Below are positions 1-5,761 of a stretch of DNA of 6,192 nt, piece after piece. Source of the stretch: Dehalococcoidia bacterium (GTDB lineage Bacteria; Chloroflexota; Dehalococcoidia; Lucifugimonadales; Lucifugimonadaceae); assembly GCA_012270805.1 (NCBI GenBank), contig JAAXHR010000239.1, positions 2,571 to 8,762 of the forward strand, read 5' to 3'. The stretch's first letter is position 1. Every line of letters starts with the position of its first letter. The notes under the pieces were generated by a model, which made no database searches, was not told the origin of the DNA, and saw only the letters and a program-made list of their open reading frames with translations. The position numbers and the translations under genes were made by a program.

Positions 1-228
1 ACTCAATGGCTGGAGCGCGGCGCGCTCGCTTGGGTGATAGTGGGTGGAGAAAGTGGTCGTAGGGCACGACCAATGGAACTAGATTGGGTGCGCCGACTTC
101 GGGATCAATCTTTGAGCTTTGGAGTAGCGTTTTTCTTGAAGCAGCTGGGTGGGTCACGCGGGAAGCGCGGCGGAGAAGAGGCAACCATAGACGGGCGTGC
201 TTGGCACGAAATGCCAGTGGCGGTTTAG
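1..228 (+). CDS. DUF5131 (phage Gp37/Gp68 family) three-Cys-motif protein, C-terminal fragment
   Basis: The reading frame is open from the first base of the window to the TAG at 226-228, so this is the last 75 residues of a gene that begins outside. The fragment matches the C-terminal part of the DUF5131 / phage Gp37-Gp68 family: it has a WVIVGGESG stretch (residues 11-19), then ARPM, DWVRRLRDQ, an FFLKQLGG segment (44-51), and the typical ending with DGRAWHEMP. The radical-SAM-like three-cysteine cluster that gives the family its name would lie in the missing N-terminal part and cannot be checked. Where many relatives have RDQC, this copy has RDQS. The family's molecular role is not established to my knowledge. 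The partner gene directly downstream is tcmP, which strongly supports the call. An internal ATG at 34 is not a likely start. Confidence 0.85.
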   Translation, partial: TQWLERGALAWVIVGGESGRRARPMELDWVRRLRDQSLSFGVAFFLKQLGGSRGKRGGEEATIDGRAWHEMPVAV

Positions 229-1081
229 CGATTTGGTCACTCAGTCGTTCGGCGGGCCTTGGACTCAAGAGAAACTTGAGATTCTTCGTCGTTATCTTGA
301 TGCCTATACGACGGCTCTCAAGAGCCAAAGCTTTAATCTGATCTACGTCGATGCGTTTGCAGGGTCTGGAAACTGGCGTCCTGGGATGAGATACGCGTCC
401 GACCATTACGGCGAGTTCAACGAGATGCGGAAAGGGTCAGCGTCGATCGCTCTGGATATTCAAGACAAGGAGTTCGACCAGATGATATTCATTGAGAAAA
501 ACCAAGAATTCATCGCTTCACTCAATGCTTTGAAACGAGAAAATCCGAGCCGACACATCGACATCATTAACAACGATGCTAATCGCGTTATTCCTAGTTT
601 ATGTCGGGATATGGGCGCGATGGATCGAGCAGTCGTCTTTCTCGATCCCTATGCAACCGACGTCGCTTGGTCCACGATTGAGCAAATCGCTGAAACCGAG
701 AAGATCGATTGCTGGATACTGTTTCCACTGATGGCGATTACACGTTTGATGCCAGTTGACCGGGAGCCAGATGAGGTCCTTTCTGCGCGGCTTGATCGCG
801 TGTTTGGTGAGCGAAAATATTGGCACGACTTCTATTCGCGTGCTCAGCAGCAGTCTCTTTGGGGTGGCGGTGAAAAACTCGAACGCAAACGTGGCAGCGA
901 TCAAATCGCTTACGCTTACCGCAAAAGGTTGATATCGAAATTCATTAAGGTGGCACCCACGAGACGAATGTTAAAGAACTCCATGAATTCCAAATTGTTC
1001 GATCTGTTCTTCGCGGCCAGTAATCCCAAAGGGGCTAGTGTCGCGGTCAAAATCGCCGACCACATTCTGAAAAACTGGTGA
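197..1081 (+). CDS. tcmP: Three-Cys-motif partner protein TcmP, methyltransferase-like
   Basis: This protein of up to 294 residues matches the TcmP family, which regularly neighbours DUF5131 proteins. Recognisable segments are FGGPWTQEKLEILRRYL (18-34), VDAFAGSG (51-58), IEK (99-101), NNDAN (125-129), FLDPY (148-152), LFP (175-177) and the C-terminal SNPKGA..AVKIADHILK block. VDAFAGSG resembles the SAM-binding motif I of Rossmann methyltransferases, IEK the acidic motif II, and DPY a motif-IV-like catalytic site. This suggests a SAM-dependent methyltransferase fold, but the substrate is unknown. GTG at 197 is the first start codon after an in-frame TAG at 188-190 and would overlap the upstream gene by 32 bases. 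TTG at 233, just after the upstream stop, is an alternative, since family conservation begins only near FGGPWT. Neither start has a strong ribosome-binding site. The two genes are clearly one transcription unit. Confidence 0.86.
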   Translation: MLGTKCQWRFSDLVTQSFGGPWTQEKLEILRRYLDAYTTALKSQSFNLIYVDAFAGSGNWRPGMRYASDHYGEFNEMRKGSASIALDIQDKEFDQMIFIEKNQEFIASLNALKRENPSRHIDIINNDANRVIPSLCRDMGAMDRAVVFLDPYATDVAWSTIEQIAETEKIDCWILFPLMAITRLMPVDREPDEVLSARLDRVFGERKYWHDFYSRAQQQSLWGGGEKLERKRGSDQIAYAYRKRLISKFIKVAPTRRMLKNSMNSKLFDLFFAASNPKGASVAVKIADHILKNW

Positions 1082-1150
1082 TCCTGCCCACTGACAATTG
1101 GCAACGCGAATCTGCGAGAAACCCGCCGTGGGGCTGATCTACGCGTCGCC

Positions 1151-1378
1151 TCACTCCGCGAGCAGCATTCGCCCGCGCTTGAGCAAGGTGCGTATCTCTC
1201 GTGCTGTCAGCTTGATTTTTTGCTCTTGACCGTTGACGAGCACGCGACGCGTCTGTAGATTCGGTTTGAACTGGCGCTTGGTGGCGTTCAGCGCGTGGCT
1301 GCGGTTGTGACCGAACTGGGGTTTCGGACGCGGTCCAAGTTTGAGGGCGGCTCGGATCTGCTGTTCGGACATGGACAT
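1151..1378 (-). CDS. rpmB: 50S ribosomal protein L28 (bL28), cysteine-free form
   Basis: From ATG at 1378 this encodes 75 residues ending at TGA 1153-1151. The core PKPQFGHNRSHALNATKR, followed by PNLQTRRV and a tail KIKLTAREIRTLLKRG, has the L28 pattern (G-x-FGxNxSHxxxxTKRxxxPNLQ, then LxxxALRTxxKxG). L28 is a late-assembling protein of the large ribosomal subunit. Zinc-binding versions carry CxxC at the N-terminus; this copy has KLGPRPK there and no cysteine at all, so it is a zinc-independent (C-minus) form. The frame stays open up to a TTG at 1471, giving 31 more residues rich in Ser, Thr and Lys. I prefer ATG 1378, or ATG 1372 two codons on, because the family length is about 60-80 residues and the extension does not look like L28. 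No clear Shine-Dalgarno precedes either ATG. It is divergent from the DAK gene, as rpmB is from yloU-yloV in Bacillus. Confidence 0.85.
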   Translation of the reverse strand: MSMSEQQIRAALKLGPRPKPQFGHNRSHALNATKRQFKPNLQTRRVLVNGQEQKIKLTAREIRTLLKRGRMLLAE

Positions 1379-1425
1379 TGCGCGTCGTTTCGGTTTCGTG
1401 CTGATTGTCGTACTGTTAGAGGGCG

Positions 1426-1455
1426 ATTTTGATGCTTGACTGTGTGTACGGTCAA
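1426..1455 (-). promoter_or_regulatory. Possible sigma-70-type promoter for rpmB
   Basis: On the minus strand, TTGACC (1455-1450) is followed after 18 bases by CAAAAT (1431-1426), giving a good -35 and a moderate -10 with acceptable spacing. Transcription would start near 1419 and leave a leader of about 40 bases before ATG 1378. This would exclude the longer TTG-start version of rpmB. It is based on consensus matching only. Confidence 0.3.
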
Positions 1456-1561
1456 AATTAGGTGCTTCCAATTAGGATAACATCGCGGTGAGTTCGCGAG
1501 TACGAGACGCGGTATCAGCACAGCCTCTCTGAGCGATCTCGGGCAAGCAAAGAGACCCTCG

Positions 1562-3241
1562 ATGACAACGGAGATCACGACTAGAAACGGCTACCTCCTT
1601 CGTGATCTCACGCGTGCTGCTCTCGCCGCAGTTTCCACCAACCAAAACCAGCTCAACGCGCTGAACGTCTTTCCCGTGCCCGACGGGGACACGGGCACCA
1701 ACATGATGCTCACCATGCGCGGAATCGCGTCCGAAATGGAGATGTCCGCGACCGAAGACGTGCCTACGACTTCCGCCGCGATGGCACGCGCCGCGCTCCT
1801 CGGGGCACGTGGCAACAGCGGACTTATCATGGCGCAGCTCTTCCGGGGTCTCCGCGATGCGATGACCGATGCCGATGAGGTAGATGCCGCCAACTTCGCT
1901 CGTGGATTGACCTTCGCGGCTGAGATGGCCTACGGCGCCGTGCCCAATCCGGTGGAAGGCACGATGCTGACTGTGATCCGTGAAGCCGCCGAAGCCGCGG
2001 GCAAGGTCGCCGAGAAAGGCGCCAACGTCAACGATGTAGTCGAAACCGCCGCGAGCCAGGCCTTAGATACCACCGAGCGAACACCTGAGATGCTAGAAGT
2101 CCTCAAGGAAGCTGGGGTTGTCGATGCCGGAGGTTTCGGGCTCTCGATCATGCTGTTGGGCATGTCTCAATATCTCCGAGGCGAGGGCGACGGTTCGGTT
2201 CACGTCGACGCACCCGGCATCGAAAACCTCGTCGGAGACAGCGGAGTAGTCGTCGACACGTCGTCGCTAGACATCGCGGAAGAAGAGGCCTGGGGGTACT
2301 GCACTAACATCGGCATCGAAGGTACCGATATCGACATTCCGCATCTCCGTGAAGAGTTCGCCAAGATCGGCCGTTCCACCGTCATCGCAGGCGACGAGAC
2401 CATCGCCAAGATTCACGTCCACATGGAAGATCCTGGCGAAGCGGTTAGTCTCGCCATCAGAAACGGTGCTCTCACGCTCAACGTCACTATCCAAAACATG
2501 GACGCGCAGACCACCGAGTGGGCCGAGAACCGTCGCGCCGATGCCGCCACGTTGGAGCAACCCGTCGAACCCGTAAACATTGCCATCGTCGCAGTCGTAG
2601 CCGGAGACGGCATGGCTAACTACTTCCGACAAGCCGGTATGGGCTCGACATTCATCGTCGAAGGTGGCGACACTCTCAATCCCAGCGTCGCCGATCTCTT
2701 CGAAGCCGTAGAAGCTGCGCCGTCCGACCAAGTCATACTCCTTCCCAACAACAAGAACATCATCGGCGCTGCCCGACAAGCATCGGAACTCACAGAAAAG
2801 TCATCCACCGTTATTGAAACTTGCTCGATGCAAGAAGGCATTGCTGCGATGAGCGCCTTCGACCCTGACGCCGAGCTCGACGAAAACGTTGAAGAGATGG
2901 CCGACATGCTCGAGGGCCTCCACGTCGGTTCCGTCTTCCGCGCCTCACGTGACGCTGCAATGGGTGGAGTCCATGTAAACGAAGGTCAATTCATGGTGAT
3001 GGTCGACGGCGAAACCGTGGCCGCCGATGACGACGAGCTGGTGATGCTCATCTCAGGCGTCAACGCTGTCATGCACCATGGTGCGCTGGTAGCGGTCTAT
3101 GTCGGCGAAGAGATCGCCTCCGACACCGCCCGCGCCGCGGAAACCCGTCTCACGCAAGAGTTAGCTCATTTCAACCGCGTAGATATCCAATTCATCCGCG
3201 GCAACCAGCCCCACTACGCCTACCTCTTCGCCGTGGAGTGA
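1562..3241 (+). CDS. fakA: DAK-domain protein of the FakA/YloV family (fatty acid kinase catalytic subunit)
   Basis: This 559-residue protein is close to the usual 540-560 of FakA/YloV and looks intact. The N-terminal DhaL-type kinase domain (about 1-205) has NVFPVPDGDTGTNM (35-48) with D41 and D43 as the expected Mg-ATP ligands, the GARGNSGLI nucleotide loop (81-89), PVEGTML (130-136) and VDAGGFGL (187-194). The middle domain keeps Cys247 and the H-x-H pair 285/287, matching the structural metal site of FakA linker domains. The C-terminal domain has LPNNKNI (394-400), typical of the part that contacts FakB. In the known family, FakA phosphorylates fatty acids held by FakB (DegV) proteins, feeding membrane phospholipid synthesis; assignment here is by homology. 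ATG 1562 has AGAG seven bases upstream. No Asp23-like gene, fakB or recG is adjacent in this window, unlike the Bacillus order. Confidence 0.9.
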   Translation: MTTEITTRNGYLLRDLTRAALAAVSTNQNQLNALNVFPVPDGDTGTNMMLTMRGIASEMEMSATEDVPTTSAAMARAALLGARGNSGLIMAQLFRGLRDAMTDADEVDAANFARGLTFAAEMAYGAVPNPVEGTMLTVIREAAEAAGKVAEKGANVNDVVETAASQALDTTERTPEMLEVLKEAGVVDAGGFGLSIMLLGMSQYLRGEGDGSVHVDAPGIENLVGDSGVVVDTSSLDIAEEEAWGYCTNIGIEGTDIDIPHLREEFAKIGRSTVIAGDETIAKIHVHMEDPGEAVSLAIRNGALTLNVTIQNMDAQTTEWAENRRADAATLEQPVEPVNIAIVAVVAGDGMANYFRQAGMGSTFIVEGGDTLNPSVADLFEAVEAAPSDQVILLPNNKNIIGAARQASELTEKSSTVIETCSMQEGIAAMSAFDPDAELDENVEEMADMLEGLHVGSVFRASRDAAMGGVHVNEGQFMVMVDGETVAADDDELVMLISGVNAVMHHGALVAVYVGEEIASDTARAAETRLTQELAHFNRVDIQFIRGNQPHYAYLFAVE

Positions 3242-3261
3242 AGCGACTCGTTGTCGCTCAC
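3237..3261. repeat. Hairpin spanning the DAK gene stop codon
   Basis: GTGAAGCGAC (from 3237) pairs with GTCGCTCAC across a TCGTT loop, giving nine base pairs with one bulged A. The left arm includes the TGA stop of the DAK gene, and the right arm is the start of the 65-bp repeat at 3251. A T-tract is missing, so this is not a typical intrinsic terminator, although it may block or protect the 3' end of the transcript. Confidence 0.5.
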
Positions 3262-3315
3262 TTATGCGACTCAAAACCTTTTGTAGCTCATTTTTCGGCA
3301 AAAATGATTGTCAAC
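3251..3315. repeat. 65-bp direct repeat, left copy, downstream of fic
   Basis: This 65-bp unit lines up without gaps with 4520-4584. By my count 52 of 65 positions agree, including the entire first 25 bp. The unit has two parts: an imperfect palindrome (3251-3275, starting TTGTCGCTCA) and, after five bases, a 35-bp palindrome-like part (3281-3315) with inner stem TCATTTTT / AAAAATGA (3288-3307) around CGGC. In this copy the outer core bases (TAGC against TTGT) no longer pair, unlike the right copy. It lies between the DAK stop (3241) and the fic stop (3327), two convergent genes. Confidence 0.8.
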
Positions 3316-3326
3316 GAATTTGCTAG

Positions 3327-4460
3327 TCACGCGTTGATGTCAACAGAGCCCCGTCCTTCTGCCACATCCAACACGTCTTGAAATATGAAGATCGCAGGTC
3401 GCCGTCCGCCGCTAACTCTAAAGACACTCAACACTTCGCGATCAACTAACGCGTTCAAAACGCGTCTCGCCGTGGGGCCGGGTATCTCTGACCCGTCGGC
3501 GAAAAGTTTGCTTGAAAACACCGGGTTCTGGAAGATCCAATCCAAGGCATGGATAGCATAGCGAGACCGCGTCGCTTCCGACACACGCAGTTTCATTCTG
3601 TCGTAAAGCTCCAAAATGCCCTTCGTCTTGGTCAAATTGTCTTCGGATTGAGCGCGTACCGCAGACAAGAAAAACCGACACCAACCAGTCCAGTCGTCGT
3701 CTTTCGAAACTGCCAACAAACCATCATAGTAATCATCCCGATGAGCTTCAAAATAGGCGCTTATGTAAAACATCGGACGTCCTATCAGACCTCGTTGCCA
3801 CAAAAACAACGGCACTAACATCCGACCCAATCGGCCGTTACCGTCCAGAAACGGGTGGATCGCCTCGAATTCGGCATGCAAAACTGCTGCTTGCACCAGC
3901 AAGTCAGGTTGTTCAGCGTGGATGAATCGCTCCCATCTGTCCATTGCTTCACCAAGTTTTTCAGCACCGACCGGTACGAATTTGGCTTCTTCGATTTTGC
4001 ATCCGGGTGGCCCGATCCAGTTCGGAATGCGACGGTATTCGCCAGGCGATTTATCCCGACCACGCACACCGGAAAGTAATATGCTGTGTGCTTCCCGAAC
4101 TACGCGCAACGACAACGGCAGATCCTTGAGCATCATCTCCGCGTGGAGCATAGCCCGGCGGTAGTTCAAGATCTCATCAATGTCGTCTTTACGCTCCGGA
4201 GTGGCAGCGGGTTGCCCGGCCTCAAACTGATAAACCTCTCCCATCGTCGCTTGTGTGCCTTCAATGCGCGCTGACAACACAGCTTCGCGAATGGTTAATG
4301 GGGCAAGCAAGACCTCAGGGTTTAATACGGCGGATAACGCACCGTTATAACTCCCAAGCGCGGCATTAGCTGACCCTATATGGGGCACTAACGCGCCCCA
4401 ATCTAGGTTTTGGGGTGGAAACTTCCCGTCGTGGTACTCGACTGGTAAATGGCTCTTCAT
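3327..4460 (-). CDS. fic: Fic-domain protein adenylyltransferase (AMP-transferase), inhibitory helix at N-terminus
   Basis: This 377-residue protein is a complete Fic protein of the chromosomal SoFic-like type. Residues 9-80 match the Fic N-terminal domain, including LPLSLR-preceding helices and the inhibitory motif SARIEG (63-68; S/T-x-x-x-E-G, Glu67), which in class II Fic proteins blocks ATP. The catalytic loop is HPFLDGNGRLGR (202-213), with His202 as base, Asp206 for Mg and Arg213 for phosphate, all present. WIGPP...FVPV (148-164) is the target-docking flap region. The last third (about 280-367) looks like a winged-helix domain (TARRVLNALVDREVL). The family transfers AMP from ATP to Ser, Thr or Tyr of a target protein; the target here is unknown. 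The start ATG at 4460-4458 gives the normal N-terminus, but no clear Shine-Dalgarno precedes it. No antitoxin gene is adjacent, consistent with internal inhibition. The gene is bracketed by direct repeats and has a palindrome 20 bp upstream. Confidence 0.93.
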   Translation of the reverse strand: MKSHLPVEYHDGKFPPQNLDWGALVPHIGSANAALGSYNGALSAVLNPEVLLAPLTIREAVLSARIEGTQATMGEVYQFEAGQPAATPERKDDIDEILNYRRAMLHAEMMLKDLPLSLRVVREAHSILLSGVRGRDKSPGEYRRIPNWIGPPGCKIEEAKFVPVGAEKLGEAMDRWERFIHAEQPDLLVQAAVLHAEFEAIHPFLDGNGRLGRMLVPLFLWQRGLIGRPMFYISAYFEAHRDDYYDGLLAVSKDDDWTGWCRFFLSAVRAQSEDNLTKTKGILELYDRMKLRVSEATRSRYAIHALDWIFQNPVFSSKLFADGSEIPGPTARRVLNALVDREVLSVFRVSGGRRPAIFIFQDVLDVAEGRGSVDINA

Positions 4461-4479
4461 AGCGGGCGGTCACTTGGAT

Positions 4480-4513
4480 TTGATGATCATTTTACCGTAA
4501 AAATGATCATCAA
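4480..4513. repeat. Perfect 14-bp-arm palindrome upstream of fic (possible operator)
   Basis: TTGATGATCATTTT (4480-4493) and AAAATGATCATCAA (4500-4513) are exact reverse complements around ACCGTA. The right edge of this palindrome is in the same frame of conserved bases (TTG-N4-TCATTTT) as the repeats at 3281-3315 and 4550-4584, but with a different 4-base core. It ends 19 bases before the fic ATG on the minus strand and contains TAAAAT, which could act as a -10. An autoregulatory operator, perhaps read by the winged-helix domain of Fic, is possible but only inferred. It could equally be a member of a dispersed repeat family. Confidence 0.7.
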
Positions 4514-4519
4514 CCTGCT

Positions 4520-4584
4520 TTGTCGCTCACTTATGCGACTCAAATCAGGTTGTCGCTCATTTTTGGATGGAAATGAGCGACAAC
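4520..4584. repeat. 65-bp direct repeat, right copy, between fic and the dehydratase gene
   Basis: This is the second copy of the 65-bp unit at 3251-3315, in the same orientation and 1269 bp away. It comprises a 25-bp imperfect palindrome (4520-4544), a five-base spacer, and a 35-bp palindromic part (4550-4584). The decamer TTGTCGCTCA occurs at both 4520-4529 and 4550-4559, and its complement occurs at 4574-4583. Two alternative hairpins could therefore compete for the same right arm. The copy ends seven bases before the dehydratase stop codon. Confidence 0.8.
4549..4584. repeat. Perfect 14-bp hairpin at the 3' end of the dehydratase gene
   Basis: GTTGTCGCTCATTT (4549-4562) and AAATGAGCGACAAC (4571-4584) are exact reverse complements with an eight-base loop. 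On the minus strand this stem begins seven bases after the TAA of the dehydratase gene, where a terminator or 3'-end-protecting hairpin would sit. There is no T-tract on either side, so I record it as a repeat/hairpin rather than an intrinsic terminator. Confidence 0.7.
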
Positions 4585-4591
4585 TAGCGCG

Positions 4592-5761
4592 TTATTCCAC
4601 TGAATGCGCCTTCAGATACTCGCGGTCCATCTCGATGCCGATGCCTGGGCGGTCCGGGTCAAGGTGGATCTTGTCGCCCCGAATATCTAGCGGCACATCC
4701 ATGAGGCAGTCGTACGCGTGCAGGTCTGCCCGGGATGTCTCGACGCGGTAGCAGTTCGGAACGGTGATCATGACTTGTGCGCCGGCGATCACGTTGATCG
4801 GTCCGCTCGCGTCGTGAGGCGACACCGGGATGTAGTAACACTCCGCCTGCACGCATATCTTCTTCAACTCCGATATGCCTCCAGTCCACGTGATGTCGGG
4901 CATGATGAAGTCGGCCAGTCCCTGCTCCAAGATGGGCACGAACTCCCACCGAGTGTGGATCCGTTCGCCCACGCAGATCGGGACGTTCGTTGCATCCCGG
5001 ACCTGCTTCAAGGCCGTGTTCGACTCCACGCCGACCGGCTCCTCGAACCAGAAGATGTCGTATGGCTCCAACGCTTTCGCCAAGCGTATCGCCGTAGGAA
5101 CATCGAACCGAGCGTGGTTGTCGATCAATATCTCGATGTCCGGACCAACCGCTTCACGCGCCGCCGCGATCTTTTCGACGCCCAAGTTCTCTGCTTCAGC
5201 AGTCAATCGTCCCGACATATACCCGTCGATCTCGTCTGGATGATGCGGATACCAAGGATCCGTCTTTATCGATGTCTGCCCTGTCTCCACAATCGCCTTG
5301 CAGTGTTGCGCCAACTCATCGGCTGTCACGCCGTCCTGCGGATGGCAGTAAACATCGACTGCATCCCGAACCGGGCCGCCAAGCAGTTCGTAGACTGGGA
5401 CGCCTAACACTTTGCCGCGTATATCCCACAGGGCGATGTCGATCCCCGAAATCACGCTCGTCGTCGCGCCTCTCGAACCCATGTACGTGAAGTGTCGGAA
5501 CACTTTGTGCCAGATCTTCTCGATGTTCTTCGGGTCATCGCCTTCTAAGAGATCAGACACATGCGAGATCAACGATGCGACACCACGATTCGCCTGATCG
5601 CGAGTGCATGTGACCTCGCCCCAGCCGGTTACACCTTCATCGGTATTTACCTCCACAAACAGGTATTCGCGGTTGCGTACTATGCCGCCGCTGTCGCTCG
5701 CGGTCGGAAGGAACGGTGCCGGAGCCGACACCAAATAGGGCGTTATCTTCGTTATCTTCAC
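4592..5761 (-). CDS. Mandelate racemase/muconate lactonizing enzyme family protein, galactonate/mannonate dehydratase-like
   Basis: Starting at GTG 5761 this gives 389 residues, normal for the enolase superfamily. The N-terminal capping domain begins VKITKITPYLV. The barrel carries the three Mg ligands in ILIDNHARF (Asp214), WFEEP (Glu240, or Glu241) and VGERIHTRW (Glu266). A probable His-Asp catalytic pair is His316 in SPHDASGP with Asp289 in PDITWTGG, and Glu341 lies in RVETS. His216 in D-N-H and the GER-x-x-x-RW signature resemble galactonate/mannonate-type acid-sugar dehydratases, so dehydration of a sugar acid to a 2-keto-3-deoxy acid in the cytoplasm is likely. The exact substrate cannot be read from sequence. 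The open frame continues 57 codons upstream, but that part overlaps the dsbA-like gene and is unlike the family. GTG 5761 has GAGGGA upstream and overlaps the preceding TGA. No sugar-acid transporter, aldolase or regulator gene is visible nearby. Confidence 0.88.
   Translation of the reverse strand: MKITKITPYLVSAPAPFLPTASDSGGIVRNREYLFVEVNTDEGVTGWGEVTCTRDQANRGVASLISHVSDLLEGDDPKNIEKIWHKVFRHFTYMGSRGATTSVISGIDIALWDIRGKVLGVPVYELLGGPVRDAVDVYCHPQDGVTADELAQHCKAIVETGQTSIKTDPWYPHHPDEIDGYMSGRLTAEAENLGVEKIAAAREAVGPDIEILIDNHARFDVPTAIRLAKALEPYDIFWFEEPVGVESNTALKQVRDATNVPICVGERIHTRWEFVPILEQGLADFIMPDITWTGGISELKKICVQAECYYIPVSPHDASGPINVIAGAQVMITVPNCYRVETSRADLHAYDCLMDVPLDIRGDKIHLDPDRPGIGIEMDREYLKAHSVE

Noticed and set aside
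1082..1150. Terminator between convergent tcmP and rpmB
   Set aside because: I see no stable GC-rich stem with a T-tract in this 69-base gap on either strand.
1436..1455. Inverted repeat TTGAC / GTCAA as an operator in the rpmB-DAK gap
   Set aside because: The arms are only five bases with a ten-base spacer, and the match is explained by -35-like sequence on the two strands. No good plus-strand -10 follows at the right distance.
1379..1471. Extended N-terminus of L28 from TTG 1471
   Set aside because: The extension is not L28-like and would contain the best promoter candidate; ATG 1378 gives the family length. It is not fully excluded.
1456..1476. AATTAGG direct repeat with 14-base period
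   Set aside because: Two seven-base copies in a short intergenic region are not enough to claim a binding site.
2267..2779. Minus-strand open frame (170 codons) opposite the DAK gene
   Set aside because: It is antisense to conserved FakA domains, has no family resemblance, and its Gly/Val/Asp richness mirrors codons of the real gene.
4549..4584. Intrinsic terminator for the dehydratase gene
   Set aside because: The stem is perfect, but no run of T follows on either strand, and the same structure belongs to a repeat family seen elsewhere in the window.
3251..4584. CRISPR array or tandem repeat array
   Set aside because: The repeats flank a gene and are not regularly spaced; there are no spacers of uniform length.
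4718..5407. Long plus-strand open frame (229 codons) opposite the dehydratase gene
   Set aside because: It lies wholly antisense to a well-conserved enolase-superfamily gene, and its translation shows no recognisable domain and a skewed Arg/Asp/His/Leu composition typical of a shadow frame.
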